A stretch of DNA of 64,000 nt from REEB76 sp049698775 (GCA_049698775.1 JBAVYM010000040.1:1-64000); one strand, 5' to 3'; positions 40,157 to 50,300 are shown, counted from the stretch's first letter. Program-made: numbers and translations. Notes: a model not told the origin generated them from the sequence alone.

Positions 40157-41246
40157 CGCTCCGTTGCGGGAAAAAAAGACCGCGCCAGCCGTATTGCTGA
40201 TACAAAAGAATGCAGGCCGCCAGCAGCAGTAAAATCAGGACCCACCAGATGCCGATAGCGGCCGGCAGAACGTGCTTCACCAGCCACACCCGCGCGACGC
40301 CCACCAGGTTGGCATAAATCACATACGCCAGGATCGCCACGAACAATTTTCCGTAACGTCCCTGGCGTGGCGAGGTGCGCGCGAGCGGCACCGCCAGAAA
40401 CACCAGCAACAGCGCGGACAAAGGCACTGACAAACGCCATTGCAACTCGGAGGCCGCGTCCAGACTGCCGGCGGCGAACAGTGCGCCGGTGGGCATGGCG
40501 GCGTAACCTTCCGAACCCAGCTCGGGCAGGGCCGGAGCAACGCGGATACCGTTTTGGGCGAACTTCACAATACGAAAATCCGCCTGACCGGGTGTGCCGT
40601 CATAGCGGTAGCCGTCATGCAGCACCAGCGTGGTGGCGCTCCCGTCGTCGCTTACCTCGCGCGTGCCGCTGCTGGCGGCAATCACGACCAGGCGTTGCTT
40701 GTCCGGGGCTTCGATGAATACGTTTTCCAGCTTGCGTCCATCCCGGCTCACGCCCGCCGCGTACAACACCCCGTGGCCATTCGGATCCTGCTTGAAGCGC
40801 CCCGATTCGAAACTGCCCACTTGCGCATTGTGCTGGCCATAGGTCTTGATGATATCGCTCATACGAACCGCCCAGGGTGCAACTTTAAGCGTCAGTCCGG
40901 CCAGGATGATGGCAAGGATCAGAGCCATGAATATGAGCGGCCGGTAGATTTGCACCGGCCCCACTCCGCAGGCCATGAGCGTGGTCATCTCGCTGTCGCG
41001 GTACAGGCGTCCGAGCGCCAGCATCACCGCCAAGAACAGCGCCACGGGAATGACTACAATGAAATAGCTGACGGACGCAAGCCCGAGCAATGCGAACACC
41101 GTGTCGCGCGGCAATTTGCCGGCGGCGGCATCGCCCAACAACAGTGCAAATCGGTTGCTGAGCAGGATCAGCATCAGGATGGCGGTCACCGCCGCCCAGG
41201 TTAGCGCGGTTTCGCGGGCAAGATAGCGGTCAACAATGCGTACCAA
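40137..41246 (-). CDS. lptF: LPS export permease LptF
   Basis: About 369 residues if translation begins at the TTG at 41246, which has GGGAG five bases upstream and gives the expected (M)VRIVDRYLARE start; a TTG at 41270 is an alternative. Like LptG it has six transmembrane segments and a periplasmic jellyroll domain. It is upstream of and overlaps lptG, and divergent from pepA. Confidence 0.94.
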   Translation of the reverse strand: MVRIVDRYLARETALTWAAVTAILMLILLSNRFALLLGDAAAGKLPRDTVFALLGLASVSYFIVVIPVALFLAVMLALGRLYRDSEMTTLMACGVGPVQIYRPLIFMALILAIILAGLTLKVAPWAVRMSDIIKTYGQHNAQVGSFESGRFKQDPNGHGVLYAAGVSRDGRKLENVFIEAPDKQRLVVIAASSGTREVSDDGSATTLVLHDGYRYDGTPGQADFRIVKFAQNGIRVAPALPELGSEGYAAMPTGALFAAGSLDAASELQWRLSVPLSALLLVFLAVPLARTSPRQGRYGKLFVAILAYVIYANLVGVARVWLVKHVLPAAIGIWWVLILLLLAACILLYQQYGWRGLFFPQRSGAHAGH

Positions 41247-41385
41247 AGCGGCTCCCGGAGATTTCGGCAATCGGCTGCATGCGTTAAACTAGCGCCTGTT
41301 TTTACCGGCGGCGCGGCGGCCAATCCGCATCGGCGCCAATCATACGCCAGTCAGACTTGATTCCTGACAATCGGGGGAGACCCGC

Positions 41386-42870
41386 ATGCAATTCTCAGTC
41401 AAGAAATTTGATGCCGACCAGCTCAAATCCACCTGCCTGGTGGCAGGCGTATTTGAAGGCGGCAAACTTTCGCCACCCATCCAGACCCTGGATAAGCGCA
41501 GCCGGGATTATCTCAGCAAGCTGGTCAAAAGCGGCGCACTGGAAGGCCGCAGTGGCCAGACCCTGCTGCTGTTCGAAGTGCCGGGCTTCGAGACCGGACG
41601 CGTGCTGCTGGTGGGCCTCGGTCCCGAAAAGGAATTCAACCTGCGCGCTTACCGCAAAGCAGTGCACAAATCCGTGCGCGCGCTCAACGATGCCGGCGTC
41701 AAGGACGCGGCCAGCACGCTGCCCGCGCTCACGGTGCGCGGCACCAATGCCTACCAGCGCGCCCGTCACGCTGTCGAATGTGCCGAAGATGCCAGTTACC
41801 GTTTCGATCAGTGCAAAAGCAAGCCCGACAAGCACAAACCGACGTTGCAGAAGCTGACGCTGCTGGTGGCCGATCAGACCGATGTGCAGGGCGCGGAACG
41901 CAGTGTCCGTGACGGCACCGCCATTGCGGCGGGCGTGGCGTTGGCAAAAGATCTGGGCAACCTGCCACCCAACATCTGCACGCCAAGTTATCTCGCGAAT
42001 GAAGCGCGCAAGCTCGGCAAGAACGGCAAGCTGAAAGTCACGGTGCTCGAAGAAGCCCAGATGAGAAAACTCGGCATGGGTGCACTGCTCGCGGTCTCAC
42101 GCGGCAGCCGCGAGCCGGCCAAGCTCATCGTCATGGAATACCGCGGCGGCCCCAAAGGCGCCAAACCGCAGGTGCTGGTCGGTAAGGGCATCACCTTCGA
42201 TTCCGGCGGCATCTCCATCAAGCCGTCCAATGCCATGGACGAGATGAAGTTCGACATGTGCGGTGCCGCCAGCGTGTTCGGCGCGATCAAGGCCGTCATG
42301 CAGATGCAACTCAAAATCAATCTGGTGGGTGTGGTACCCAGTTCCGAGAACCTGCCGGATGGCAACGCGGTAAAGCCCGCCGACATCGTCAAGACCATGT
42401 CGGGCCAAACCGTTGAAATCCTTAACACCGATGCCGAAGGCCGCTTGATCCTGTGCGACGCACTCACCTACGCACAGCGTTTCAAGCCCGCCGCGATCGT
42501 GGACATGGCCACGCTCACCGGCGCCTGCGTGGTGGCGCTTGGCAATGTGCTGTCAGGCCTGTTCGGAAACGATGACGGTCTGGTGAAAGAATTGTGGAAT
42601 GCCGGGGAAAAATCCGCAGACCGCGCCTGGCAATTGCCGCTGTACGATGACTATCAGGATGGCCTGAAGAGCAACTTCGCGGACTTCGCCAACGTGGCTG
42701 GACGCGAAGGTGGCGCCATCACTGCTGCCTGCTACCTGTCGCGTTTCACCAAGGACATGCGCTGGGCGCATCTGGACATCGCCGGTACGGCCTGGAAGAG
42801 CGGCACCGAAAAAGGTGCGACCGGCCGGCCGGTACCTTTGCTGGTGCAATATTTACTGGACCGCGCCTGA
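41386..42870 (+). CDS. pepA: Leucyl aminopeptidase (M17)
   Basis: 494 residues, with a GGGGGAG ribosome-binding site. The M17 catalytic domain has VGKGITFDSGGISIKP (Lys and Asp metal ligands), DMCGAASV, and NTDAEGRLILCDAL with the signature metal-binding Asp and Glu. It releases N-terminal residues and in E. coli PepA is also a DNA-binding protein in Xer recombination. The divergent lptF-pepA arrangement is conserved. Confidence 0.96.
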   Translation: MQFSVKKFDADQLKSTCLVAGVFEGGKLSPPIQTLDKRSRDYLSKLVKSGALEGRSGQTLLLFEVPGFETGRVLLVGLGPEKEFNLRAYRKAVHKSVRALNDAGVKDAASTLPALTVRGTNAYQRARHAVECAEDASYRFDQCKSKPDKHKPTLQKLTLLVADQTDVQGAERSVRDGTAIAAGVALAKDLGNLPPNICTPSYLANEARKLGKNGKLKVTVLEEAQMRKLGMGALLAVSRGSREPAKLIVMEYRGGPKGAKPQVLVGKGITFDSGGISIKPSNAMDEMKFDMCGAASVFGAIKAVMQMQLKINLVGVVPSSENLPDGNAVKPADIVKTMSGQTVEILNTDAEGRLILCDALTYAQRFKPAAIVDMATLTGACVVALGNVLSGLFGNDDGLVKELWNAGEKSADRAWQLPLYDDYQDGLKSNFADFANVAGREGGAITAACYLSRFTKDMRWAHLDIAGTAWKSGTEKGATGRPVPLLVQYLLDRA

Positions 42871-42890
42871 CGAAACAGGCACTCCTTTTC

Positions 42891-42915
42891 TTCTCTCCCC
42901 CAAAGGGGGAGAGAA
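42891..42915. repeat. Strong hairpin between convergent genes, REP-like
   Basis: TTCTCTCCCCC (42891-42901) and GGGGGAGAGAA (42905-42915) form a perfect 11-bp stem with an AAA loop, between pepA and the convergent gene at 42959. No U-run follows on either strand, so it is not a standard intrinsic terminator. The sequence style matches the repeat inserted in hsdMS. Confidence 0.5.
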
Positions 42916-42958
42916 AAGAGTGAGGGGGCAAGAAAGGAATCAAGAAGCCGCACACGCT

Positions 42959-43468
42959 TCATTTCCCACGATGCGGCTTGAACAGAATGTCGAAATCCAC
43001 CGCCCAGGTCTTACCGCCGTCCTTGGATATGTAAGCCATCTCGCGCACGCCATCCAGTTGCGGTTTCCAAATCCCGCGAATCAACTCGCGTTCACTGCCC
43101 GCAAGTGTTTCAACCCCTTGCAGCGTCAGCTCATAACCTTTGAACCGACCTTCTAGCACCAGCAATTGACCGCGGTTTGTCACCCAGGTTTGGTGCCAGA
43201 CTTTCCGTGAGGCGTCATAGATCGTAAAACTCTCGCCAAGCTCGCCATTCGTGCCTTGGTAGCGTTCCAGAATCACGCAGCCGCCCAGGATCGAGGTCAC
43301 GTGATTGCGGGCCTCGGACGGCCCCTGGCCGTTGGCCTCATAGGTGTCCCAATCTCCCAGCCAGAAATCCAGACGGTGATACACCGGCGCCGAACACGCC
43401 GGTGAAGGCGCGGCAAAGACGCATTGCATAAAACCCAACAGAACGGCCGCCATTAACCCTTTGCACAT
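42959..43468 (-). CDS. Secreted protein with HRLDFWLGDWDT motif, unknown function
   Basis: 169 residues from the ATG at 43468, preceded by GAGGAG; the longer frame upstream is not needed. A signal peptide (about 1-20) precedes a beta-rich domain beginning YHRLDFWLGDWDTYEANG, typical of small lipocalin-like or DUF1579-type proteins. It contains GGCVILERYQG and VWHQTWVTNRGQ. The same neighbourhood strand holds another secreted protein upstream. The function is unknown. Confidence 0.7.
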   Translation of the reverse strand: MCKGLMAAVLLGFMQCVFAAPSPACSAPVYHRLDFWLGDWDTYEANGQGPSEARNHVTSILGGCVILERYQGTNGELGESFTIYDASRKVWHQTWVTNRGQLLVLEGRFKGYELTLQGVETLAGSERELIRGIWKPQLDGVREMAYISKDGGKTWAVDFDILFKPHRGK

Positions 43469-43544
43469 ACGATCTCCTCGCGCTGGTACAAGTGAGGGCA
43501 GGAAAACCCTGCCCTCGCCCCCAGCCATATGTAATTCAACCCGT

Positions 43545-44783
43545 TCACTTCCGCGCGGGCACGGGAATCGCTACGAAGGCTTTGATCACGCCAGTGTCCG
43601 GATCGTAGGCCTGCCCCGTAATCACGCCTTCATTGTTGATGTCCTGGGCGTCGGTGAGGAACAGCGTGGTACCCGGCTCCACGAGGCTATTGAGGTTCTG
43701 CATGACGCCGTTTTCATAGATGAAAGCCTGCCCGTACGGCGTGGAACCAAGCGATATTCCCACCACTTGACCGCGATTGTTGACGCCCAGGGATTCGCTC
43801 AGGGCGTCGCCAGAGATTACGCCCAAGTCGCAAGTGCCGGTGGTTTGCTCGCCGTTGCAATTGAACGGCTTACTCGACCACAGGAATGCGTGGAAGTTCG
43901 GCGCGGCGACCGAATCGCCGGACAAGTCGGAAAAGCCGACCACTTCACCCCGATTGTTGATGTCCATGGGCGTGTTCCAATCGCGCCCGCCCAATGTAGG
44001 CATGATGCGAATCAATTTGCCGTCGCGCCACATGGCCATGTGCTCGGCGGTTTCGCCGCCGACGGCGCCACCGCACAAGCCTGAAATGCCCACTACCTCG
44101 CCCTTCTGGTTGATTGATGTGGCCGCACCATCCGAGTCGCCGCTGTAAGGCGGAAGCGTCTCAGCAACATATTGGCCGTTTTGCTTCACCCACATGACCG
44201 GCAAAAATTGCAACACCTGATTATTGGCGTTGCAGCTCGGGTCGTGATACGTGGTCTCGGCCCAACCGACGATCCGGCCCCAGTTGTTGACGCCAGTGGC
44301 GAAACCGTTGGCGCCGCCCAGCGTCGGCAACGCCGTCATCATGCCGTTCTGCCACACGAAACCGACGCACACGTGTCCGTCGGGTGGAGCGGAATAAAAG
44401 ATCGCGAGCGCGCAACTCCACGATTCTCCCAGCGGCTGCGTGGCGGCGGTCTCGGAGATGCCCACGACCAAGCCATTGTTGTTGTGATTTGGCCAGGCGA
44501 CCGCACTGTTGGGGCCGCCCAGGGTACCGAGGTCAATCGGGAACCCGTACACCCAGAGTTCGGCGTGCAGGGTCGTGCTTCCCGGCAAGTCGGCCTCCCC
44601 GGCCACCCATCCAATGTTATTGATACTGTTGCCGAGATTACCGATGCCGTAGGGTATTCCGGTCCCACCCAATGGATTACCGAGATCAATGACGCGATAT
44701 CGGACGGTATTGCCGCCGTATGCGGTGCCGGCGAGCAATATCGCCGCCAGCATGATTGCCAATCGTGTAAACAGGATCTTCAT
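43545..44783 (-). CDS. Secreted HAF-repeat protein
   Basis: 412 residues from the ATG at 44783, with a near-perfect GGAGGAG. A signal peptide (about 1-23) is followed by a run of repeats containing DLGTLGG, NNRGQVVG and SINQKGEVVG, the pattern of the extracellular HAF family. These repeats are predicted to form a propeller-like fold and their function is unknown. Cys-containing loops suggest disulfides. Upstream of the small secreted protein on the same strand. Confidence 0.8.
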   Translation of the reverse strand: MKILFTRLAIMLAAILLAGTAYGGNTVRYRVIDLGNPLGGTGIPYGIGNLGNSINNIGWVAGEADLPGSTTLHAELWVYGFPIDLGTLGGPNSAVAWPNHNNNGLVVGISETAATQPLGESWSCALAIFYSAPPDGHVCVGFVWQNGMMTALPTLGGANGFATGVNNWGRIVGWAETTYHDPSCNANNQVLQFLPVMWVKQNGQYVAETLPPYSGDSDGAATSINQKGEVVGISGLCGGAVGGETAEHMAMWRDGKLIRIMPTLGGRDWNTPMDINNRGEVVGFSDLSGDSVAAPNFHAFLWSSKPFNCNGEQTTGTCDLGVISGDALSESLGVNNRGQVVGISLGSTPYGQAFIYENGVMQNLNSLVEPGTTLFLTDAQDINNEGVITGQAYDPDTGVIKAFVAIPVPARK

Positions 44784-45004
44784 GGTAGTCTCCTCCAAAT
44801 GAACCGGAACGCCCGCGCGTACGCGTGGGTGCCCGGCATTTCAAACGACCAACCTATGGCCACTATGTACCGAACAGCAGCCAAAACCGGTTTCGTCTCA
44901 ACTATAGTCTCCGTGGGCCAAAGCATTGGCCATTTTCGGACGTTTACGTCCGGTCAGGGTTCGCCGTTTTCAGACGCGCCTAAGGGATACGCTACAATCG
45001 CGGC
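44784..45004. other. Divergent intergenic region between the HAF gene and holC
   Basis: Contains a perfect inverted repeat CGGACGT/ACGTCCG (44937-44952, two-base loop) and a TACAAT -10-like hexamer (44993-44998) just before holC. No clear -35 is at the right spacing. No gene is seen. Confidence 0.35.
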
Positions 45005-45424
45005 ATGACCCAAGTGGATTTCTACGTGCTCCCGGACATGGCACCGCGCGGCCGCGCACTGTTCGCATGCCGGCTGGCGGAGAAGCTGTTTGGCCTCGGT
45101 CAGCGCAGTTTCGTGCACCTCGGCTCCGAAACCGACGCGCGCGAGCTGGACGAGCTCATGTGGACGTTCCGCGACCGCAGCTTCCTGCCGCACGCGTTCG
45201 CCGGCGCCGATGCCAGCGTGCCGGTGCAACTCGGCTGCGGCGAGGAACCGAAGCAGGAATTTCATCTGCTAATCAACTTGGCGCCGGATGTGCCGGCATT
45301 TTTCAGCCGTTTCGAGCGGGTCGCAGAAGTGGTGGACGCGAACGCTGTCATCAAAGTCCAGGGGCGGGAGCGCTTTCGCTTCTACAAGGATCGGGGCTAT
45401 CCTCTGGAAACCCATAAACTCTGA
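45005..45424 (+). CDS. holC: DNA polymerase III subunit chi
   Basis: 139 residues. HolC bridges the clamp loader to single-stranded-DNA-binding protein. The N-terminal VDFYVLPDMAPRGRALFACRLAEKLF, the central RSFLPHAFAG and the C-terminal YKDRGYPLETHKL are family features. Located upstream of valS, the classical arrangement, with one small gene between. Confidence 0.93.
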   Translation: MTQVDFYVLPDMAPRGRALFACRLAEKLFGLGQRSFVHLGSETDARELDELMWTFRDRSFLPHAFAGADASVPVQLGCGEEPKQEFHLLINLAPDVPAFFSRFERVAEVVDANAVIKVQGRERFRFYKDRGYPLETHKL

Positions 45425-45432
45425 GTGCCCAC

Positions 45433-45759
45433 ATGCCGCCCATTCGCCCTTTCGATACCCCTCCGGCGCCGGACATCCCGGTGCTGCAGGATGTGGTGAT
45501 CCCGGGCGACGGCAAGCCCATACCGCCCAAACCGCGGGCAGCGGTTCCGGCAACACCAGCGCCCGCGGCCGCGATCATCCGCGAAGACGTCCTCAAGGAT
45601 ATGCTCACGGAGCGCATCGCCGCGTTCACCGACCGGCTGCTGCGGGAAGCCTCGACCGACATCCAGGATCTGCTCATGGACAAGATATGGGAGAAATTGC
45701 GCCAGGAAATTCCCGCCATCGTGGCCGCCGCCCTCAAGGAAAACGGCCACGGCAATTGA
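45433..45759 (+). CDS. Small conserved protein between holC and valS (DUF2486-like)
   Basis: 108 residues. The N-terminal half is Pro-rich and disordered (DTPPAPDIPVLQDVVIPGDG). The C-terminal half is an amphipathic helix region (DVLKDMLTERIAAFTDRLLREASTDI and so on) that could mediate dimerisation. It begins eight bases after holC. Similar short proteins lie at this place in other proteobacteria; the function is unknown. Confidence 0.7.
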   Translation: MPPIRPFDTPPAPDIPVLQDVVIPGDGKPIPPKPRAAVPATPAPAAAIIREDVLKDMLTERIAAFTDRLLREASTDIQDLLMDKIWEKLRQEIPAIVAAALKENGHGN

Positions 45760-45846
45760 CGCCCGGTTCGCCGTGAAGCTGTTGCTATAATCCCACGCTT
45801 CGCGCGAACGACGCACGCGCATTTTTCACCCACAATAATCCGGGCA

Positions 45847-48783
45847 ATGGAAAAGGTTTACGACCCCCAGGGGATAGAACGCCGCTGGTACGAGCATTGG
45901 GAGAACAGCGGCTGCTTCGCTCCGCATCGCGATGGCGCGCCCTACTGCATTCTGCTGCCGCCGCCCAATGTCACCGGCACCTTGCACATGGGCCATGCGT
46001 TCCAGCAGACCATCATGGACATCCTGATCCGCTATCACCGCATGCGCGGTGAGCGGGTGCTATGGCAAGGCGGTACCGATCATGCCGGCATCGCCACGCA
46101 GAAAATCGTCGAAAATCAACTCGCTGTCGAAAATAAAACCCGCCATGATCTCGGCCGTGCGCGTTTCATCGAACGCGTTTGGCAATGGAAACAGGAATCC
46201 GGTTCCGTCATCAGCCGGCAGATGCGTCGCCTGGGCGCCTCCATTGACTGGTCACGCGAGCGCTTCACCATGGACGAAGGGTTGTCGGCCGCGGTGCGCC
46301 GCGTGTTCGTGGAATGGTACCGCGCCGGACTGCTGTATCGCGGCAAGCGACTGGTGCACTGGGATCCGGTGCTGCAAACCGCGGTGTCCGATCTCGAAGT
46401 CAACAACGAGGAACGTGACGGCCACTTGTGGTTCATCCGTTATCCAGGTGCGGATGGAAGCGAAGGCGTAATCGTCGCCACCACCCGGCCCGAAACCATG
46501 CTCGGCGACGTCGCCGTGGCGGTGCATCCCGAAGACAAGCGTTACCAGAGACTAATCGGCAAAAAACTCAAGCTGCCGCTGACCGGCCGCGAGATTCCAG
46601 TCATCGCCGATGCGTATGTAGATAAGGGATTCGGCACAGGCGCGGTCAAGATCACGCCAGCACATGATTTCAACGATTACAAGATTGGTGAACGATATAA
46701 TTTGGATCGAGTTAATGTACTGACACTTGATGCAAAAATTCGTGACATCGCTGAATGCCATACTTGGGAAGGGAGCACTATTGCTGGCCCCAATTCTGAT
46801 GGTCTATCTATTCAGGCTAGCTATACAAAACCCGTTGTAAAACCCATCACCTTGCCTAAACAATACCAAAACCTAGATCGTTTCGTCGCGCGTAAGCAAA
46901 TGTTAGTTGATCTGGAAGCACAGGGTTTCCTGGTCGAGACCCGTAAACACAAGCTCACCGTTCCCGTCAGCCAGCGTTCCGACGCAATCATCGAACCGAT
47001 GCTGACGGACCAGTGGTTCCTGGACCTGACGCGTGAGGTGCGAGCCGATGGCGGCTCCGGTGGCAAGAAAGCCATTACCGAACCGGCATTGAACGCCGTT
47101 AGAAACGGTGACATCAAGTTTGTGCCTGAGAACTGGTCCACTACCTATACGCAGTGGCTGGAGAACATCCAGGACTGGTGCGTGAGTCGCCAGTTGTGGT
47201 GGGGCCACCGTATTCCAGCGTGGTATGACCAAGCCAGCAATATCTTCGTCGGTGAGAACGAAGCCGATGCGATCAAGCATAGCAACAAGAAACCGGTAGG
47301 CAAACTCAAGCAGGATGAAGACGTGCTGGACACTTGGTTCAGCTCGGCGCTGTGGCCATTTTCCACTCTGGGTTGGCCGGCTGACGGCCCGGTGAAAAAC
47401 GAGCGTGGTGAAATCGTTGCCGACTGGTCCCACGACCAGATATTCCTGCCCTCCTCCGTGCTGGTCACCGGCTTCGACATCATCTTCTTCTGGGTGGCGC
47501 GCATGGTAATGGCGACAAAATACTTCACCGGGCAGGTGCCGTTCCGCGAGGTCTATATCAACGCCATCGTGCGCGACGCCGAAGGCCAGAAAATGTCCAA
47601 GTCCAAGGGCAATACCATTGACCCGCTGGACCTCATGGATGGTATCGGCCTTGATGCGCTGGTGAAGAAGTCCACCGACAGCCTGCTGATTCCGCAGGTG
47701 CGCGAGAAAGTGGAAAAACGTATCCGCAAGGATTATCCGCAAGGCATCCCGGCGGTGAGCGCCGACGCGCTGCGCTTTACGTTTGCGGCCCTGGCGACGT
47801 ATGGCCGCACCATCAATTTCGACCTCAAGCGCTGCGAGGGCTATCGCAACTTCTGTACCAAGTTGTGGAACGCTACGCGCTTTGCGCTCATGAATACTGA
47901 AGGGTTCACATTGCCACAGGAACTCAACCCCCAAACCGAGGTGGAACGCTGGATTCTCAGCAAACTTCAGTATCTGTTGCAGGATATAGAAGAGCATTTC
48001 CAAACTTATCGCTTTGACCTGTTGGCCCAGGACTTGTACGAATTTACCTGGAACGACTTCTGCGACTGGTTCATCGAACTGTCCAAACCAGCGCTGAACG
48101 GCACCGACCGCGAAGCCGCGGACTCGACCCGGCATACCCTTCTGTATGTCCTGGAAACCCTGCTCCGCGCCTTGCACCCGATTATTCCCTTCATCACCGA
48201 GGAACTCTGGCAGCAGGTGGCACCCAGGCGCGGGGTCCGTGGTGCTTCGGTTTCCCTACAGACATATCCCACTTACCAACAAAACCTGCGCAATCCCGGC
48301 AGCACTTCCGGTGATATTGAGCGCGTCATCGCCGCGGTTATCCGGCTTCGCAATATGCGCAGCGAGAACAATCTGCCACCCTCCGCAAATATCCCGCTGC
48401 TGATTGAGGACAAAGGCAAGGATCCACAATTCTGGCAGCGCACGGAGCCGTTGCTCAAATCCCTGGCGCGAGTGGAGTCGTTACGCTTGCTGAATCAAGG
48501 TGAACAACCGCCACCTGCGGCTGCCGCAGTATTGGATCAGGCCACGCTCATGATCCCGCTGGCAGGCTTGATTGACGTACCTGCCGAAAGGGCCAGGCTG
48601 GAAAGGCAACTGGATAAATTACGCCTGGAACTGGCGCATACCCGGACCAAACTCGCGAACGCCAACTTCGTTAGCGGCGCGCCGGCGGCGGTGGTGGCCG
48701 GTGTGCGTTCCAGGGCAGCGGAGCTGGAAAGCACCATCCAGCGACTGGAAGTGCAGATGGCGCGTTTGCGCACCCTCGGTTGA
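45847..48783 (+). CDS. valS: Valyl-tRNA synthetase
   Basis: 978 residues. The class I HIGH motif is HMGH in PPPNVTGTLHMGH (about residue 47). The KMSKS motif is KMSKSKGN (about 581). A CP1 editing domain, anticodon-binding domain and C-terminal coiled coil follow. Between about 46660 and 46920 the DNA is clearly more AT-rich than its surroundings and encodes a segment around residues 275-355 with an insertion relative to the shortest bacterial forms. A TATAAT lies at 45786-45791, before the start. Confidence 0.96.
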   Translation: MEKVYDPQGIERRWYEHWENSGCFAPHRDGAPYCILLPPPNVTGTLHMGHAFQQTIMDILIRYHRMRGERVLWQGGTDHAGIATQKIVENQLAVENKTRHDLGRARFIERVWQWKQESGSVISRQMRRLGASIDWSRERFTMDEGLSAAVRRVFVEWYRAGLLYRGKRLVHWDPVLQTAVSDLEVNNEERDGHLWFIRYPGADGSEGVIVATTRPETMLGDVAVAVHPEDKRYQRLIGKKLKLPLTGREIPVIADAYVDKGFGTGAVKITPAHDFNDYKIGERYNLDRVNVLTLDAKIRDIAECHTWEGSTIAGPNSDGLSIQASYTKPVVKPITLPKQYQNLDRFVARKQMLVDLEAQGFLVETRKHKLTVPVSQRSDAIIEPMLTDQWFLDLTREVRADGGSGGKKAITEPALNAVRNGDIKFVPENWSTTYTQWLENIQDWCVSRQLWWGHRIPAWYDQASNIFVGENEADAIKHSNKKPVGKLKQDEDVLDTWFSSALWPFSTLGWPADGPVKNERGEIVADWSHDQIFLPSSVLVTGFDIIFFWVARMVMATKYFTGQVPFREVYINAIVRDAEGQKMSKSKGNTIDPLDLMDGIGLDALVKKSTDSLLIPQVREKVEKRIRKDYPQGIPAVSADALRFTFAALATYGRTINFDLKRCEGYRNFCTKLWNATRFALMNTEGFTLPQELNPQTEVERWILSKLQYLLQDIEEHFQTYRFDLLAQDLYEFTWNDFCDWFIELSKPALNGTDREAADSTRHTLLYVLETLLRALHPIIPFITEELWQQVAPRRGVRGASVSLQTYPTYQQNLRNPGSTSGDIERVIAAVIRLRNMRSENNLPPSANIPLLIEDKGKDPQFWQRTEPLLKSLARVESLRLLNQGEQPPPAAAAVLDQATLMIPLAGLIDVPAERARLERQLDKLRLELAHTRTKLANANFVSGAPAAVVAGVRSRAAELESTIQRLEVQMARLRTLG

Positions 48784-48805
48784 AGCACGCAGCCGGCGTC
48801 CGCCC

Positions 48806-50251
48806 ATGCACACGGCTATTCTGCATGCGCTGATCATTTTCGGCATTGTTGCCGTGCATCTACTGGGCATCGTGGCTGCCGCGCATGCCGCACTGACCGC
48901 GCGCACCTCGCAAGGCGCTATCGCCTGGGCGGTGTCGCTGGTGTTCATGCCGTACCTGGCGCTGATCCCTTACTTGATATTCGGCCGCAGCAAGTTTGCC
49001 GGCTACGTGGAAGCGCGGCGTGTGCGCAACCGTCAGTTCCATGAACAGACTCACTCCCTCCGCCAAAGCCAGGCCGCACGTGCTGAAATCGAGGAGCAGC
49101 TTGGGCACAAACTTGCCGGAATCCAGACGCTGACCACGCTCACCGGCCTGCCATTCTCACGCGGCAATCAAGTGCGCCTGCTGATTAACGGTGAGCAGAC
49201 ATTTGCAGCGATGTTCGCCGCCATCGCCGCCGCCAAGCACTATGTGATCGTACAATTTTTCATTGTGAACGACGATGCTCTCGGCCGGCGTTTGCAGGCC
49301 GCGCTCATGGCCAAGGCCGCCGAAGGCGTGCCGGTGTATTTCCTCTACGACGGTATCGGCAGCCACGGTTTGCCAACGCGCTATCTGGATGCGCTGCGCT
49401 CCACAGGCGTGCAGGTGCAGGAATTTCTCACACGCCGGCGCCGGCTGGTCAATCGTTATCAGCTCAACTTCCGCAACCACCGTAAAATCACCGTGGTGGA
49501 CGGCGAACGCGCCTTCGTGGGCGGCCACAATGCCGGCGACGAATATCTGGGGCTCAAGCCGCCGCTCAGCCCGTGGCGCGACACGCACATCGAGGTCACC
49601 GGACCGGCGGTGGCCGGTGTTCAGTTGGCGTTCGTGGAAGACTGGTATTGGGTGACCGGCCGCGTGCCGGAACTGCGTTGGCGGCCCACGCCACATCCGC
49701 TCAACATGCATTGCCAGGTGGTGCCCAGCGGCCCGGCCGACGATCAGGAAACCTGCACGCTGTTTTTTGTGCAGGCCATCAATGCAGCACGTACGCGCGT
49801 CTGGATCACCACGCCCTACCTGGTACCAGACGAAGCGGTGTTCACCGCGCTCAAACTTGCGGTGCTGCGTGGCGTGGATGTGCGTATCCTGATTCCAAGC
49901 CGCCCCGATCATTTCATCGTGTTCAACGCCTCGTCCCTGTATGCCAACGAGGCTGTGCTCGCCGGCATCAAGGTGTACCGCTACCAGCCGGGCTTTCTGC
50001 ATCAGAAAGTTTTGCTGATCAACGATGAAGCCGCGGCGGTGGGCAGCGCCAATCTCGACAATCGTTCCTTCCGGTTGAACTTCGAGATCATGGTGTTGAC
50101 CGTGGATCAGGGTTTTGCCGCAGATGTAGCAGCCATGCTGGAAGCGGATTTCGCGCAGGCACGTGCCGTCCAAGCCGGCGAGTACACCCATGCCTCGGTA
50201 ACCCGTAGGCTGGTGATGGGCGTGACCCGCCTGTTCGCGCCGATCTTGTGA
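48806..50251 (+). CDS. cls: Cardiolipin synthase
   Basis: 481 residues from the ATG at 48806, 22 bases after valS; a longer upstream frame lies over the valS end. Two N-terminal transmembrane helices are followed by two HKD phospholipase D motifs: NHRKITVVDGERAFVGG, and HQKVLLINDEAAAVGSANLDNRS near the C-terminus. It condenses two phosphatidylglycerols into cardiolipin at the membrane. Confidence 0.94.
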   Translation: MHTAILHALIIFGIVAVHLLGIVAAAHAALTARTSQGAIAWAVSLVFMPYLALIPYLIFGRSKFAGYVEARRVRNRQFHEQTHSLRQSQAARAEIEEQLGHKLAGIQTLTTLTGLPFSRGNQVRLLINGEQTFAAMFAAIAAAKHYVIVQFFIVNDDALGRRLQAALMAKAAEGVPVYFLYDGIGSHGLPTRYLDALRSTGVQVQEFLTRRRRLVNRYQLNFRNHRKITVVDGERAFVGGHNAGDEYLGLKPPLSPWRDTHIEVTGPAVAGVQLAFVEDWYWVTGRVPELRWRPTPHPLNMHCQVVPSGPADDQETCTLFFVQAINAARTRVWITTPYLVPDEAVFTALKLAVLRGVDVRILIPSRPDHFIVFNASSLYANEAVLAGIKVYRYQPGFLHQKVLLINDEAAAVGSANLDNRSFRLNFEIMVLTVDQGFAADVAAMLEADFAQARAVQAGEYTHASVTRRLVMGVTRLFAPIL

Positions 50252-50300
50252 TATACCAAAACGCCGATAATGGAATGGAACCAGCGTAGGCGAAACAAAA

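Noticed and set aside
42891..42915. Intrinsic terminator after pepA
   Set aside because: The stem is perfect but no U-run follows on either strand; kept as a repeat/hairpin instead.
45756..45791. Complete sigma-70 promoter for valS (TTGACG and TATAAT)
   Set aside because: The spacing is 24 bases, too long for a standard promoter; only the TATAAT is mentioned.
46903..48177. Long frame antisense to valS
   Set aside because: Shadow of valS; high GC at third positions leaves the opposite frame open.
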